From CAYJPA01 sp964371945 (GTDB lineage: Bacteria > Chloroflexota > Chloroflexia > Thermomicrobiales > UBA6265): 64,000 nucleotides of DNA. Positions 23,560-33,325 of this stretch are shown piece after piece. Position 1 is the stretch's first letter. Every line of letters starts with the position of its first letter. The notes under the pieces were generated by a model. The model made no database searches, was not told the origin of the DNA, and saw only the letters and a list, made by a program, of their open reading frames with translations. The position numbers and the translations under genes are program-made. Where the stretch lies: the NCBI GenBank assembly GCA_964371945.1, contig CAYJPA010000006.1:1-64000 (forward strand), in the 5' to 3' direction.

Positions 23560-24579
23560 TCAACGGGCAACATCAGAACCGACTTCGCCGGCAAAGTGAC
23601 AAGCCACAAGGTGACCTTGCTCAATCGCCCGCGGTGGTGGGGTTTCAGCCGCACAGATCTCCGCGGCGTAGACACAGCGGGTACGGAACCTGCAGCCAGA
23701 GGGAGGATTGACTGGGCTCGGAGGATCGCCAGGCAATATGAGCCGTTTGCGCCGGATTTTCGGATTGGCGACAGGGGCCGCGGAGAGCAGTGCTTGTGTA
23801 TAGGGATGCAACGGACGGTGGTAGAGCATAGCGGTCGGTGCTTTTTCAACGATCACGCCGAGGTACATCACCGCGACTTCGTCCGAGATATGGCGCACAA
23901 CTCCTAGGTCGTGACTGATGAAGAGATAGGAGAGACCGCGCTCTTCCCTCAATTTTGTCAGGAACTGCAGAATTTGCGCCTGGACCGAGACATCGAGCGC
24001 ACTCACCGGCTCGTCGGCCACGATGAGACTCGGGTTCACCGCCAGCGCGCGGGCAATTCCGATCCGCTGCCGCTGACCACCCGAAAGCTCATTCGGATAC
24101 CGGTTTCGATGTTTGGCGCTCAGCCCTACCGTTTCCAGGAGAACGCTAAGAACGGCCGCACGTTCGCCACGCGGAGCGATTTGATGAAAGGCAATTGCTT
24201 CTTCGAGCGTCTGTCCGATCGTCATTCGTGGATTGAGTGACGAGTTCGGGTCTTGAAAGATGATCTGCATTTCACTCCGGCGCTTGCGGAGCCCGGACTG
24301 ATCATCGGGGTCGATCAGCTCGCCATTGAACCTGACCTCGCCCGCGGTCGGTTGCTGCAAGAAGAGCACACAGCGACCGGTCGTGGTTTTGCCGCAGCCA
24401 CTTTCGCCGACGAGCGCCAGCGTTCGTCCCTGTTCGATTGTGAAGTCAACTCCATCTACCGCGCGCACCGCGGTCCGTGGAAATCCGCGGAGCCTGTCGA
24501 AGACGCCGCGCTTGAGCGGATAATGCTTGACGAGTCCACGCACATCGAGCAACGGTGGCTTTGGAGCGACATCGGTCAC
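23560..24579 (-). CDS. Oligopeptide ABC importer ATPase (OppF/DppF-like)
   Basis: The 339-residue ATPase has Walker A GESGCGKTT near 58-66, signature LSGGQRQR, Walker B LIVADEP and the OppF-type C-terminal extension PPSGCRFRTRCVYAAEICA, which in this family can bind an iron-sulfur cluster through its cysteines. GTG 24579 overlaps the stop of the preceding ATPase gene (GTGA). It is the last gene of the importer set that starts at 29195. With its partner ATPase it drives uptake through the two permeases. Confidence 0.9.
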   Translation of the reverse strand: MTDVAPKPPLLDVRGLVKHYPLKRGVFDRLRGFPRTAVRAVDGVDFTIEQGRTLALVGESGCGKTTTGRCVLFLQQPTAGEVRFNGELIDPDDQSGLRKRRSEMQIIFQDPNSSLNPRMTIGQTLEEAIAFHQIAPRGERAAVLSVLLETVGLSAKHRNRYPNELSGGQRQRIGIARALAVNPSLIVADEPVSALDVSVQAQILQFLTKLREERGLSYLFISHDLGVVRHISDEVAVMYLGVIVEKAPTAMLYHRPLHPYTQALLSAAPVANPKIRRKRLILPGDPPSPVNPPSGCRFRTRCVYAAEICAAETPPPRAIEQGHLVACHFAGEVGSDVAR

Positions 24580-25637
24580 AACGCACCAACGCCTTCCGGG
24601 CTGGTCACCAACGAGGGTTGTATAAACCTGCCCTGGCCCGCGAAATGACAGGCCGAACGATGGTCCGGCGTGAGGGAGATCAACGCTGGATCCTGCTCGA
24701 TGCAGACTGGCTGACAGTAGGGGCAACGCGGATGAAACCGGCAGCCACTGGGCGGGCGGACGAGATCGGGCGGTGAGCCCTCGATCGGCTTCGGCGCGAA
24801 GTCCGCAAGGTCGGAGCGTGGAATCGCGTTCATCAACCCGATCGTGTACGGGTGCTCTGGGTCCTCAAAGAGCGTGTCGACCGGCGCATGCTCGACGATC
24901 CTACCGGCGTACATCACCGCGACCGAGTCGCACATTTCGGCCACGACGCCAAGGTCATGCGTAATCAACAGAATGCTCATCCCGAACTGGCGCTGGAGAT
25001 CGCGCAGAAGATCGAGGATTTGCGCTTGAATGGTGACATCGAGGGCAGTGGTCGGTTCATCGGCGATCAACAGAGCCGGGCGCGAAGAGAGCGCGATCGC
25101 GATCATCACCCGTTGCCGCATGCCTCCCGACAGCTGGTGCTGATAGGCGTCGTAGCGCTCAGTCGCATTCGGAATCCCGACTGTTTTGAAGAGATCGATC
25201 GTTTGCGTGCGAGCTTCGGAGCGCTTCTTGCCCTGGTGCCGGCGAATCGCTTCCGCGACCTGCTCGCCCGCGGTAAAGACCGGATTGAGAAAGGTCATCG
25301 GGTCCTGAAAGATCATGCTAATCTGTCCGCCCCGGAGATCGCGCATCTCATGTTCGGAGAGCGTCAGCAAATCCTGCCCTTTGAAGAGGATCTTGCCGCC
25401 TTCGTATCGACCGGGCGGGGTTTGCACCAACCGCATGATCGATCGGGCGGTTACCGATTTTCCGGACCCCGATTCGCCGACCAAGCCAACGGTTTCGCCC
25501 GGACGGATCGCGAGATCGACACCATCGACCGCCCGAACATCGCCCGCCCGTGTCCCAAAGTAGGTCCTGACACCCTGCAACTCAAGAAGCGGGTCTTCGC
25601 CACCATTTCTGTCTGAAGACTGAGGTTTCGAGCTCAT
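24576..25637 (-). CDS. Oligopeptide ABC importer ATPase (OppD/DppD-like)
   Basis: The 353-residue ATPase carries Walker A GESGSGKS near 54-61, signature LSGGMRQR, Walker B LLIADEPTTALD and the family C-terminal region PPSGCRFHPRCPYCQPVC. ATG 25637 overlaps the permease stop (ATGA), and its own stop overlaps the start of the OppF-like gene, so the ATPases are made in step. The open frame upstream to 25790 is a shadow over the permease gene. Confidence 0.9.
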   Translation of the reverse strand: MSSKPQSSDRNGGEDPLLELQGVRTYFGTRAGDVRAVDGVDLAIRPGETVGLVGESGSGKSVTARSIMRLVQTPPGRYEGGKILFKGQDLLTLSEHEMRDLRGGQISMIFQDPMTFLNPVFTAGEQVAEAIRRHQGKKRSEARTQTIDLFKTVGIPNATERYDAYQHQLSGGMRQRVMIAIALSSRPALLIADEPTTALDVTIQAQILDLLRDLQRQFGMSILLITHDLGVVAEMCDSVAVMYAGRIVEHAPVDTLFEDPEHPYTIGLMNAIPRSDLADFAPKPIEGSPPDLVRPPSGCRFHPRCPYCQPVCIEQDPALISLTPDHRSACHFAGQGRFIQPSLVTSPEGVGAL

Positions 25638-26524
25638 CGCTTCGCCTGCCTGGGATCGAGCACGTCGCGGAGGCCGTCCCCGAGGAGATTGAACCCGAGC
25701 ACCGCTATCAAGATGATGAATCCGGCGGAGAGCGCGAGATGAGGGGCGGTCAGGAGCACGATCTGACCCTCGGCCAACATGTTGCCCCAATCGGGCGTCG
25801 GCGGCTGCACGCCAAGACCAAGGTAGGAAAGCGCGGCGATATCCAGGAGCGCGTACGCAAGATCCAGGGAGGAAACGACGATCACCGGCGAAATGCAGTT
25901 GGGCAGAATGTGGCGGAAGATGATCCGCGCTTGCGGATACCCCATCGCGCGAGCGGCCTCGGTATACACCATCTCTTTTTGCACTAAGGTGACGCCACGC
26001 ACCACGCGCGCGATAAAGGGCACGTAGAGAATACCGAGCGACAGGACGACGTTGTTCAGCGATGGTCCAAACGCGGCCACAACGGCGAATGACAGTAGTA
26101 ATGGCGGAAACGCCAGCATCATGTCGAGCACGCGGGTGACGATCTCATCGACCCAGCCGCCCCGGTAGGCCGACCAGATGCCAAGCGGAACGCCGATCAG
26201 CTCCGAAATGAGCACGACGGCGAGCGCCCCACCCAACGCGGTTCGCGTCCCAAAAATCAGGCGGCTGAGAACGTCGCGACCATTCTTGTCGGCGCCGAGA
26301 AGGTAGGTCGAGCTCGGGCTTGCCAGCGTATCGGGCAGAGTGCCGTCGTTTGGATCCTTAGGAGCCAGAAGAGGAGCGAAGACAATCAGAATCAACAGAA
26401 TCAAGACGATGGTGGCGCCGATCATCGCCTTGGGATTGCTTCGCAACCGCCAGAAGAACATCGACCAACTGGAGGGCGCATCCGCGGAGGCGACGGCGGC
26501 AGGGGCGACGAGCTCAGCGGCCAT
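25634..26524 (-). CDS. Oligopeptide ABC importer permease (OppC/DppC-like)
   Basis: The 296-residue protein has the OppC first span near 33-52, LLGADKNGRDVLSRLIFGTRTAL near 74-96, and the EAA loop EAARAMGYPQARIIFRHILPN near 187-207. About six membrane spans are present. ATG 26524 is two bases from the stop of the OppB-like gene. It forms the translocation channel with that partner in the inner membrane. Confidence 0.9.
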   Translation of the reverse strand: MAAELVAPAAVASADAPSSWSMFFWRLRSNPKAMIGATIVLILLILIVFAPLLAPKDPNDGTLPDTLASPSSTYLLGADKNGRDVLSRLIFGTRTALGGALAVVLISELIGVPLGIWSAYRGGWVDEIVTRVLDMMLAFPPLLLSFAVVAAFGPSLNNVVLSLGILYVPFIARVVRGVTLVQKEMVYTEAARAMGYPQARIIFRHILPNCISPVIVVSSLDLAYALLDIAALSYLGLGVQPPTPDWGNMLAEGQIVLLTAPHLALSAGFIILIAVLGFNLLGDGLRDVLDPRQAKR

Positions 26525-26526
26525 GG

Positions 26527-27474
26527 TTAACCCCTCCCGCCATAGCGGACGCGGGGGTCGATCACGCCGTAAAGGACGTCGGTCACCAAATTGATCACGA
26601 TGAAGAGTGCGGCAATGAAGATCGTCATGCCCTGGACCACTGGGTAGTCGCGGCGTTGCACGGAATCGATCAACAGCGCGCCCAAGCCGCCGAGTCCGAA
26701 GGTGTAGTCGACCAGGACGGTTCCAACTAACAAGTACCCAAACTGCAATCCAGCGACAGTGACAACCGGAATCAGCGCGTTGCGAAGAGCGTGCTTGAGC
26801 ACAACCGACCGCGACGAAAGCCCCTTGGAGCGCGCGGTTTCGATGTAATCCTGGGTTAGTGCTTCGATCATCGACGAGCGAGTGATGCGAGTCGTGATCG
26901 CGGCGAGCGAAAATCCCAATGCGAACGCGGGCATCGTCAGATGCTTGATGGTGTCGAACCCGCCGTCGCCCCGGCCGAGTGCCGGCATCACATTCAACTT
27001 GTATGAGAAGGTCAGGATCAGGAGTATCGATGTGAAAAAGACTGGAGAAGAGGCGCCGATCAGTGAAAAGCCGGTTGCAGAAACATCGACCCAGGAGTTT
27101 CGGCGTACCGCCGCCAGGATTCCGAGCGGAAGCGAGATCAACAACGAGATGAAGAAACTCATTCCGGCTAGTTTGAACGTAACGGGCAGGCGATCGGCGA
27201 TGAGGACCCGCACGTCCTGACGCTGCCGAAATGACCGGCCAAGATCGCCCCGAACGAGATCACCGACCCAGAGCCCGTATTGCGTGAGAAGTGGTTTGTC
27301 GAGCCGATACTGCTTGCGGATCGCCGCCAGATTCGCTTCCGTCACGCGTTGACCGCCGACCATGATGCGGGCAGGGTCGCCAGGCACGAATCGCACCATG
27401 AAGAAGACGATCGATGCGATGACGAACATCATCGGCACGAGCGTCAACAATCTGGAGACGATCAAACGAGTCAT
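26527..27474 (-). CDS. Oligopeptide ABC importer permease (OppB/DppB-like)
   Basis: The 315-residue protein opens MTRLIVSRLLTLVPMMFV and has FVPGDPARIM, the periplasmic loop with YRLDKPLLTQYGLWV, and the EAA loop ETARSKGLSSRSVVLKHALRN, all OppB features. Six membrane spans are visible. It is the first gene after the binding protein and is separated from it by a strong hairpin, which would lower its expression relative to the binding protein. Confidence 0.9.
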   Translation of the reverse strand: MTRLIVSRLLTLVPMMFVIASIVFFMVRFVPGDPARIMVGGQRVTEANLAAIRKQYRLDKPLLTQYGLWVGDLVRGDLGRSFRQRQDVRVLIADRLPVTFKLAGMSFFISLLISLPLGILAAVRRNSWVDVSATGFSLIGASSPVFFTSILLILTFSYKLNVMPALGRGDGGFDTIKHLTMPAFALGFSLAAITTRITRSSMIEALTQDYIETARSKGLSSRSVVLKHALRNALIPVVTVAGLQFGYLLVGTVLVDYTFGLGGLGALLIDSVQRRDYPVVQGMTIFIAALFIVINLVTDVLYGVIDPRVRYGGRG

Positions 27475-27501
27475 GGAGCTCCGCGCCGTGAAGCAGAAGA
27501 G

Positions 27502-27533
27502 GCTCGCGATGCGCCAAACAGCGCATCGCGAGC
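27502..27533 (-). terminator. Intercistronic hairpin between binding protein and permease
   Basis: A perfect 13-bp stem (GCTCGCGATGCGC with its complement) encloses a six-base loop, in the 83 bases between the binding-protein stop and the OppB-like start. There is no T-run, so it probably acts as an mRNA-stabilising or partial-termination structure, as is common after abundant binding-protein genes. Confidence 0.6.
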
Positions 27534-27557
27534 AATTCGATCAGATGCCGCCTATGG

Positions 27558-29195
27558 CTAGACCGGCGCGAGATCGCGCAGGAACGAGTCCCAATAGAAA
27601 AGCGGGCCGATGCTGTACCCGCCCAGTCCTGCTTTGATTGGCAGGAACCACTTGAAGTGGTCGAACCAAATGATCGGCATATCGGCCGCGATCAGCTTTT
27701 GGGCTTCAATCAGCGTTTGATTCCGCGCTTCCGTGACATCGGCGTCGGCGGCGTCAAGCAGTGCGTCGACCTCGGGGTTGCTGTAGTACGAGCCGTTGTT
27801 TTGCGGCGGAATGCTACGAGAGTGGAAGAGGGGCAAGAGCATGCCGTTCGCGTCCGGGAAGTCAGACCCCCACTCATGGAAGATCATTCCCTCATATTCG
27901 CCGGTTTGGAGAGCCGTGATGCGGTCAGGCTGTGGAATCTTCGCGATCTCCACCTCGACCCCGATTTCCGCCAGCATTTGCTGGATGGCCTGCGCCTCGG
28001 CAACACGCTGACTGTTCTCCGCATCGACCGTCAGGGTGGTCTTGAAGCCGTTCGGTTGGCTCGACGCCGCCAGAGCGGCCTTTGCTGCCTCGACGTCGTA
28101 CGGCACGACGGTCAGTTCCGGTTCCGCGCTACCAGGCATGCCCGACGGCACCGTGGTGGAGACCGAGCGCACGCCGGTATCACCCACGAGGTTGGTCATG
28201 ATCTCGTCGTAATTGATCGCCTTGCTGACCGCCTCGCGTACCTTGATGTCATTGAATGGCGGTTTGTTGTTCACCATGAAGATCTGGTTGCTCGTGAACC
28301 CAACGACTTCCTGGAAGGTGATGCCGGGCATTTCTTTTACGATCGAGAGCTGATCTGGTGGGATGTCACGGATCATGGTGAGATCGCCGGTGCTGAGGCC
28401 CGCCACGCGAGTTGTGCCGTCCGGAACGATCTTGAAGATCGCTGTCTGGAAGTACGGTTTGCCCGGCTGCCAGTACGCATCGTTCTTGACGAGCTCTACT
28501 TGGCTGCCCGCTTCCCACTTCACGAACTTGTACGGACCAGTGCCAATTGGTTCCTGTGTCGGAAGATCGAGGTTCGCGTCGATCAGCGATTTCGGCATCA
28601 CATGACCGGCGGTGGTCGCCATGACGTACGTGAATGAGGCGGATGGAAGCGCGAGCTTAATGGTTAGTTGCATATCGCCGGTTTGCTCGATTGATTCAAC
28701 CGGATCGAACATCCAAGCCATCGGCGAGGCAATCGCTTCGGAGCGAACTCGTGCGATTGACGCGATCGAGTCCGCAACAGTCAGGTCGGTACCATCATGA
28801 AACTTGACACCTGGGCGCAGGTTGTAAATGAAGGTTTGGGCATCTGGATTCTCGAACGATTCAGCCAGTAACGGGTAGATATTGCTGTCCTTGTCGAGAG
28901 CCATGAGGCCTTCGGTGATGTTGCAAATGACAGGATTGGCGGTGAAGTCGTAGCCGAGGGCCGGCTCGACGCCGCGCAGGTCGGATTCAAGTCCGAAGGT
29001 AACAGTCGTGTCGTCCTGAGCGAGAACGGAAACGCCGGGCGCTACGTACGGCAACATTCCTGCCATGGCGGCAGCACCAGCAGTGCCGGCTGCCATTTTC
29101 ACGAAACCACGCCGGGAGAGCGACTGTTGCCGCAAACCCTGTAGGTAACCGCGCATTCTTGCGTCGAACTGTTGACCAGAATCCAATTCAGCCAT
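27558..29195 (-). CDS. ABC importer substrate-binding protein, family 5, Tat-exported
   Basis: The 545-residue protein has a Tat signal with SRRGFVK (R28, R29), a hydrophobic stretch and an AQDD region near 59-62 as probable cleavage area. The mature part is a family 5 binding protein (peptide/nickel type): LRPGVKFHDGTDLTVADS, PIGTGPYKFVKWEAGS and VREAVSKAINYDEIM are typical. It leads the importer operon; a TG-TATGAT extended -10 and a hairpin lie upstream. Its ligand may be a peptide or another small polar compound. Tat export implies folding before secretion. Confidence 0.9.
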   Translation of the reverse strand: MAELDSGQQFDARMRGYLQGLRQQSLSRRGFVKMAAGTAGAAAMAGMLPYVAPGVSVLAQDDTTVTFGLESDLRGVEPALGYDFTANPVICNITEGLMALDKDSNIYPLLAESFENPDAQTFIYNLRPGVKFHDGTDLTVADSIASIARVRSEAIASPMAWMFDPVESIEQTGDMQLTIKLALPSASFTYVMATTAGHVMPKSLIDANLDLPTQEPIGTGPYKFVKWEAGSQVELVKNDAYWQPGKPYFQTAIFKIVPDGTTRVAGLSTGDLTMIRDIPPDQLSIVKEMPGITFQEVVGFTSNQIFMVNNKPPFNDIKVREAVSKAINYDEIMTNLVGDTGVRSVSTTVPSGMPGSAEPELTVVPYDVEAAKAALAASSQPNGFKTTLTVDAENSQRVAEAQAIQQMLAEIGVEVEIAKIPQPDRITALQTGEYEGMIFHEWGSDFPDANGMLLPLFHSRSIPPQNNGSYYSNPEVDALLDAADADVTEARNQTLIEAQKLIAADMPIIWFDHFKWFLPIKAGLGGYSIGPLFYWDSFLRDLAPV

Positions 29196-29508
29196 GTTCT
29201 TCCTCCATAGAGCGAGCGAGCTTCGCCAACACCTGAGCGGTCGCGGTCGCCGTACGCCGCCTCGCCTTCTGAGACAGGTCTCTGCAGTCGCTGCTTCGCC
29301 GGTGCGAAGCAGATCATACCAACTTAGCGAAGACCCGACAGGATTTGCGCGAATGGCCCGTTTCCTGACCTGGCGGTCATTCGTTGTAACTGACCGATTC
29401 GAATACGCACCCCGGATTCGGTTGGATTGCTCTGGCTGGTACCATCCCTTCGCATCGAATCAATGTGTTTGAGACAACCCCAGGTGATCAAGAGGGAGTA
29501 GCAGATTC
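29196..29508. other. Divergent promoter region of the importer and mce
   Basis: On the minus strand an extended -10 TGG-TATGAT (hexamer 29313-29318) would start a transcript directly at an eight-pair hairpin CTGCTTCG/CGAAGCAG (29291-29312), which could protect the 5' end of the importer mRNA. No matching -35 is obvious. For the plus-strand mce gene no clear promoter is seen. No gene is supported in these 313 bases. Confidence 0.4.
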
Positions 29509-29964
29509 ATGACCGGAGTGAAAAAGGTCGATCACATCGCGATCGCGGTTCGCAGCATTGATGAATCGCGGAAGGCATTCGAGAACATCTATGGGGCGCG
29601 GTATCTCGGGCAAAAGGAGAATACCGAGCTTCATTACATCGTCGCTTACTTCCTGATGGGCGAATCGCTGATCACGATGTTGGAAGGAACGACGCCTGAT
29701 AGTTTCGTCACGCAGCACATCGAAAAACGCGGCGAGGGGTTACAGCACATGGGCGTCGAGGTCGACGATCTCGACGAGTTCCTTGAGCACGCCGAATCGC
29801 TTGGCGCCCGCGTTTCCGGCAAAAGGACGATCGAAGGGGTTCGCAAGGAGGCGTTGATTTCGCCGAAGAGCGCTTTCGGGATCATCCTGCAGCCGATCGA
29901 ATGGCTCGGCGATCTTCGCGACGAACCGCACCACGATCGGATTATCAAGGCCGGCGGATTGTAG
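29509..29964 (+). CDS. VOC-family protein, methylmalonyl-CoA epimerase-like
   Basis: The 151-residue protein has two beta-alpha-beta-beta-beta VOC modules. KKVDHIAIAVRSIDES places the first metal His at residue 9, LQHMGVEVDDLDEFLEHAESLGARV gives the second module, and FGIILQPIEWLG carries the closing acidic ligand. Length and wording fit methylmalonyl-CoA epimerase, which interconverts the R and S forms in propionyl-CoA metabolism. The plus-strand gene stands alone, facing a CoA-transferase gene. No mutase gene is in the window, so another VOC lyase or isomerase remains possible. Confidence 0.75.
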   Translation: MTGVKKVDHIAIAVRSIDESRKAFENIYGARYLGQKENTELHYIVAYFLMGESLITMLEGTTPDSFVTQHIEKRGEGLQHMGVEVDDLDEFLEHAESLGARVSGKRTIEGVRKEALISPKSAFGIILQPIEWLGDLRDEPHHDRIIKAGGL

Positions 29965-30069
29965 CCGCCGCGGGTTCCCCACTCGAGGAGAGTGCCTTTG
30001 GGCATTGAGTCCAAGGTCTCAAAGAGTTATTCAACGAACGGAGATCATTGGGAAATTCCCACCTCTTTG

Positions 30070-31254
30070 CTAAACGATGCCGTTCGACCGGAATGCTTTC
30101 ATCTCTTCGGCGCTGTATCCGAGCTCGTACAGGATCTGGTCGGTGTGCTCTCCGAGGCGGGGAGGAGGGAGGCGCGCCGTGCCGGGGGTTTCGCTCAACT
30201 TGATCGCGATGCCGGGCATACGTAAATCCGGTATGTCCTCGCGCGGGAGCTCGATCACGAGCTCTTGTTGCAAAACTTGAGGCAGGGCGAGGACCGTATC
30301 GATCGAATTGATGGGACTGCATGGCACCCCGTGACGATCCATGATGGCGGCCCATTCCGGCGCGCTCCTGCTCGAAAGTTCCACGGTGATCAACGCCTCG
30401 AGCTCGATTCGATTCTTGATTCGCAACGGGTTTTTGGCGAAACGCGGATCGTCGATCAGGTCCTCACGCTCGAGCGCCCTGCAAAAGCGCTTCCAAGATG
30501 AGTCGAGCGCGACCGCGACGACGAGATATCCATCCTTCGTCGGGAATGCGCCGTAGGGTGCGACGCTGGGATGGCGCGATCCCATCCGCGGCGGAAGCTT
30601 TCCTGTTCCGAAATACGCAACCGCGTGGTATGAGAGCCAACTAACGACGGCGCCGAGCAGCGAGACATCGACGCGCTGTCCCTTGCCGGTTCGTTCGCGA
30701 ACATACAGCGCGGCCAGGATGCCCTGTGCCGCATTGGCGCCGGTGGTCAAGTCGACCACCGACGTACCGGTCCGCACCGGTTCGCCATCTGCCTCACCGG
30801 TGATACTCATCAACCCGGCATAGGCCTGCATGAGGAGATCGACGCCGGCCCGATCCTTGTCGGGACCATCTCGACCGACCGCCGAAACAGCACAGTAGAT
30901 GAGGCGAGGGTTGAGACCGCGCAGCGTTTCCCAACCAATGCCCCATTTCTCCATCGCGCCGGTGCGAAAGCTCTCGATCAGAACGTCGGCATCCGAAACC
31001 AGTTGCTTTACGATTTGCTGCCCTTCGCTGGAGTCGAGATTGAGCGTCAAGCTCCGCTTGTTGCGGTTGGCACTCATGTAATAGGTGCTTTCCCCGTTCC
31101 AATACGGCGGAAAGCCGCGTGTGGCGTCGCCGGTTCCCGGTTCTTCGACTTTGATCACATCGGCGCCCATGTCGCCGAGCGTCATCGCGGCGAAGGGACC
31201 GGCGAGCGCGCGGCTCAAATCGACGACCTTGATTCTCTCAAGCGCATGTTGCAT
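30070..31254 (-). CDS. Family III CoA-transferase (CaiB/BaiF)
   Basis: The 394-residue protein is a full-length CaiB/BaiF enzyme. It opens with IKVVDLSRALAGPFAAMTLGD near 8-28, contains GADVIKVEEPGTGDATR, NRNKRSLTLNLDS near 63-75, and the catalytic Asp in DRAGVDLLMQAYAG (D139). The C-terminal region PRLGEHTDQILYELGYS is typical. It transfers CoA between a donor acyl-CoA and a carboxylic acid, in the cytosol. The start is ATG 31254. It is convergent with mce; a joint acyl-CoA pathway is possible but unproved. A racemase of the same fold is the alternative. Confidence 0.85.
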   Translation of the reverse strand: MQHALERIKVVDLSRALAGPFAAMTLGDMGADVIKVEEPGTGDATRGFPPYWNGESTYYMSANRNKRSLTLNLDSSEGQQIVKQLVSDADVLIESFRTGAMEKWGIGWETLRGLNPRLIYCAVSAVGRDGPDKDRAGVDLLMQAYAGLMSITGEADGEPVRTGTSVVDLTTGANAAQGILAALYVRERTGKGQRVDVSLLGAVVSWLSYHAVAYFGTGKLPPRMGSRHPSVAPYGAFPTKDGYLVVAVALDSSWKRFCRALEREDLIDDPRFAKNPLRIKNRIELEALITVELSSRSAPEWAAIMDRHGVPCSPINSIDTVLALPQVLQQELVIELPREDIPDLRMPGIAIKLSETPGTARLPPPRLGEHTDQILYELGYSAEEMKAFRSNGIV

Positions 31255-31786
31255 CGCGAGATCGACCCCTGTCCGTAACCAATGGACGATCTTGTAGCCA
31301 ACTTGAACGAGGAGATTGTCGCGAAAAACAACAGAAGATGTCAGCGGCTACGTCCACCGTCAAACTCCCGCCGCGAACCGGGTTATTGGGGTGCCAGCTC
31401 AGGCGGATAGCCACCTGCGATTACTTGACAAGTGGAGCAACAACTGTACATTAACCTTCAGCACTTGTTCGATGTGGTTTGCAATCGAGGCATCAATGGC
31501 TGCACAATCCCATTCGATCACCCGATCAACGCCCTTGATTGATCGCCTTCGGAATGCTGTGATGTCCGCGGCGAACGCGACCCGTCGTTCCGAACACTGG
31601 GTCTTGCTCTCCTGTTGCGACTGGTATCCAGACGGCTCTTCTTATCCCACCAACCACGCGGCAATGCTGAGCAGAAACCAGAAGCCTACTTCTCAATCCA
31701 CTGAATAGCGATACTCCCGATTTGAGATAATCGAGATCGAGCCGCTTGAAAGGGCTCATCCAGTTCTCTCGAGCCAGGAGAATCAT
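31255..31786. other. 532-bp region without a recognisable gene
   Basis: This stretch between the CoA-transferase (-) and the FAD enzyme (+) is somewhat less G+C-rich than its surroundings. The only sizeable frames are a plus-strand frame of low-complexity composition (31316-31708) and an 80-codon open minus-strand stretch (31402-31641) without a good start or ribosome site. Neither resembles a known family. It may hold divergent promoters or the debris of a lost gene. Confidence 0.3.
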
Positions 31787-32976
31787 GTGAGCGCATCGGC
31801 CGATGCCGTTGTGATCGGCGGCGGTGCGATCGGCGCCAGCACCGCATTCCATCTCGCGCGGGCTGGAGTTAGGCGAGTGATGCTCTTCGAACGCGCGTTC
31901 ATCGGCGCGGGCGCCACCGGCAAATCGCATTCGATCGTGCGGATGCACGACACGAACCCGGACGATGCCGACCTTGCGCGCGCGAGCCTGCCCTACCTTC
32001 AGCACTGGGGCGATTTGGTTGGTTCGGGCGATTGCGGCTTCATCCGAACCGGCGTCTTCCGTTTCGCGAATCAACGCGAAACGCACAGGATTCACGCTAA
32101 TGTCGAAATGCTCTGCGGACTTGGGGTCAACACGTCGGTCGTCGACGCGATTGAGATCCAGACAATCGACCCCGGATTGAACGTTTCGGACCTCTTATGC
32201 GCGGCGTGGGAACCGGAATCCGGTTACGCTGACCCGTTGCCAACGGCAAACGGGTTTGCCAGCGCCACCACGGCTCGAGGCGGTTCAATCCAAGAAGGCG
32301 TCCATGTCACCAGAATTCTGACTGACGGTGGCCGGGTAACGGGCGTCGAGACGGCTGAAGGTATTGTCGCGACCGGCACAGTGGCTGTCGCAAACGGCGC
32401 CTGGTCGCCGGCACTGTTGACTCCGCTTGGATTCGATGTGCCGCTGGTGCCGAAGCGAGTGCAGATCGTCGTTTTCCGCAGGCCGCGGCCGATCGGCGGC
32501 ACCCTCAAACCATCGTCTTCGACGGTTCGTTGGGGACTGTCATTCGTCCGGACGGCGAGGCGGAGACGTTGGTTGCGATGGGATTCGATCCGGATCCGGT
32601 CGATCCCGACACCTTCGACGAGGGAATATCAAGCGATTACATCGCCGCGTGCCGTGAGCGGATCGCTCGCCGACGACCGGCGATGGGCGGCGCGCCGAGT
32701 CGCGGCGGCTGGTCCGGCGTCACGCCCGAACCGCCTGACGGTCACATCGTGGTCGACGAGCTAAGCGGATGCCACGGTGTCTTCGTCGCAGTGGGTTGCA
32801 GCGGAACGAATTTCAAAACCGCACCGGCGATCGGGAAGACGCTTGCCGGGTGGATCACAACAGGTGCACCGCGATCAATCGATCTTCACGCGTTTCGAGC
32901 GAAGCGATTTGCTCAAAGCGAACCGATCGCCGGACGACATGAGTACGGTGATGGCGCCGCGGACGTCTGGAGATAG
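31787..32976 (+). pseudogene. FAD-dependent oxidoreductase (DAO/sarcosine oxidase-like), frameshifted
   Basis: The first 230 or so residues, from GTG 31787 behind AGGAG, form the Rossmann FAD domain: AVVIGGGAIGASTAFHLARAG, then FERAFIGAGATGKS and the substrate-domain start. Near 32483-32490, in a GC-only run, the frame breaks. The neighbouring frame then continues with DRRHPQTIVFDGSLG and PDGHIVVDELSGCHGVFVAVG to a stop at 32976, giving about 396 residues in all, a normal length for this family. One missing base would explain it, so either a recent mutation or a sequencing error is likely. Substrates of this family include sarcosine, glycine derivatives and D-amino acids. Confidence 0.75.
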
Positions 32977-33001
32977 TGCAAAGGGTTAAGGGGCGACGTG
33001 G

Positions 33002-33325
33002 TCAGGATGCCTTTCGTTCCCTGTGCGCATCAACATAGCTTCGGAGCACCGCGTTCATTCGCGTTTGATAGCCCGGTCCCCTCGACTTGAACCACTCGAT
33101 GATGTCCGAATCGAAGCGAACGGTTAGCTGGTTTTTGAGCGCGGGTATCCCGACATAGACGGTCGACCAGTCGAATTCGCCCTCTTCCTCGTGATCAATC
33201 GAGGCTTCAATTTCCTCATCGGTTAGGGCAGCTAAACGCTCCCAGTCAGTCCCACTTTCTCCGCGAGCGATCATCGCGTCAATTTCCTCATCCGAATAAC
33301 TTACGATATTCTCTGTCTTCTGCAT
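33002..33325 (-). CDS. brnA: BrnA-type antitoxin
   Basis: The 107-residue protein is acidic at the N-terminus (SDEEIDAMIARGESGTDWER) and ends in the BrnA ribbon-helix-helix core: QLTVRFDSDIIEWFKSRGPG, then YQTRMNAVLRSYVDAH. ATG 33325 lies seven bases after GAGGAGG. It overlaps the 3' end of the toxin gene by 38 bases, and toxin precedes antitoxin, as is usual for BrnT/BrnA. The protein should bind the toxin and repress the shared promoter. Confidence 0.85.
   Translation of the reverse strand: MQKTENIVSYSDEEIDAMIARGESGTDWERLAALTDEEIEASIDHEEEGEFDWSTVYVGIPALKNQLTVRFDSDIIEWFKSRGPGYQTRMNAVLRSYVDAHRERKAS

Noticed and set aside
23442..23573. Short minus-strand frame between the OppF-like gene and the glycosyltransferase gene
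   Set aside because: It would encode about 43 residues (ending RAGDLHIER) and overlaps the OppF stop, but lacks a ribosome site and any recognisable motif.
30049..30061. Palindrome TGGGAA-A-TTCCCA between mce and the CoA-transferase gene
   Set aside because: Perfect but only 13 bases, with no T-run; could be chance in a short convergent gap.
31316..31708. 130-codon plus-strand frame in the gap before the FAD enzyme
   Set aside because: Low-complexity, Ser/Thr/Arg-rich composition and no ribosome site; not supportable as a gene.
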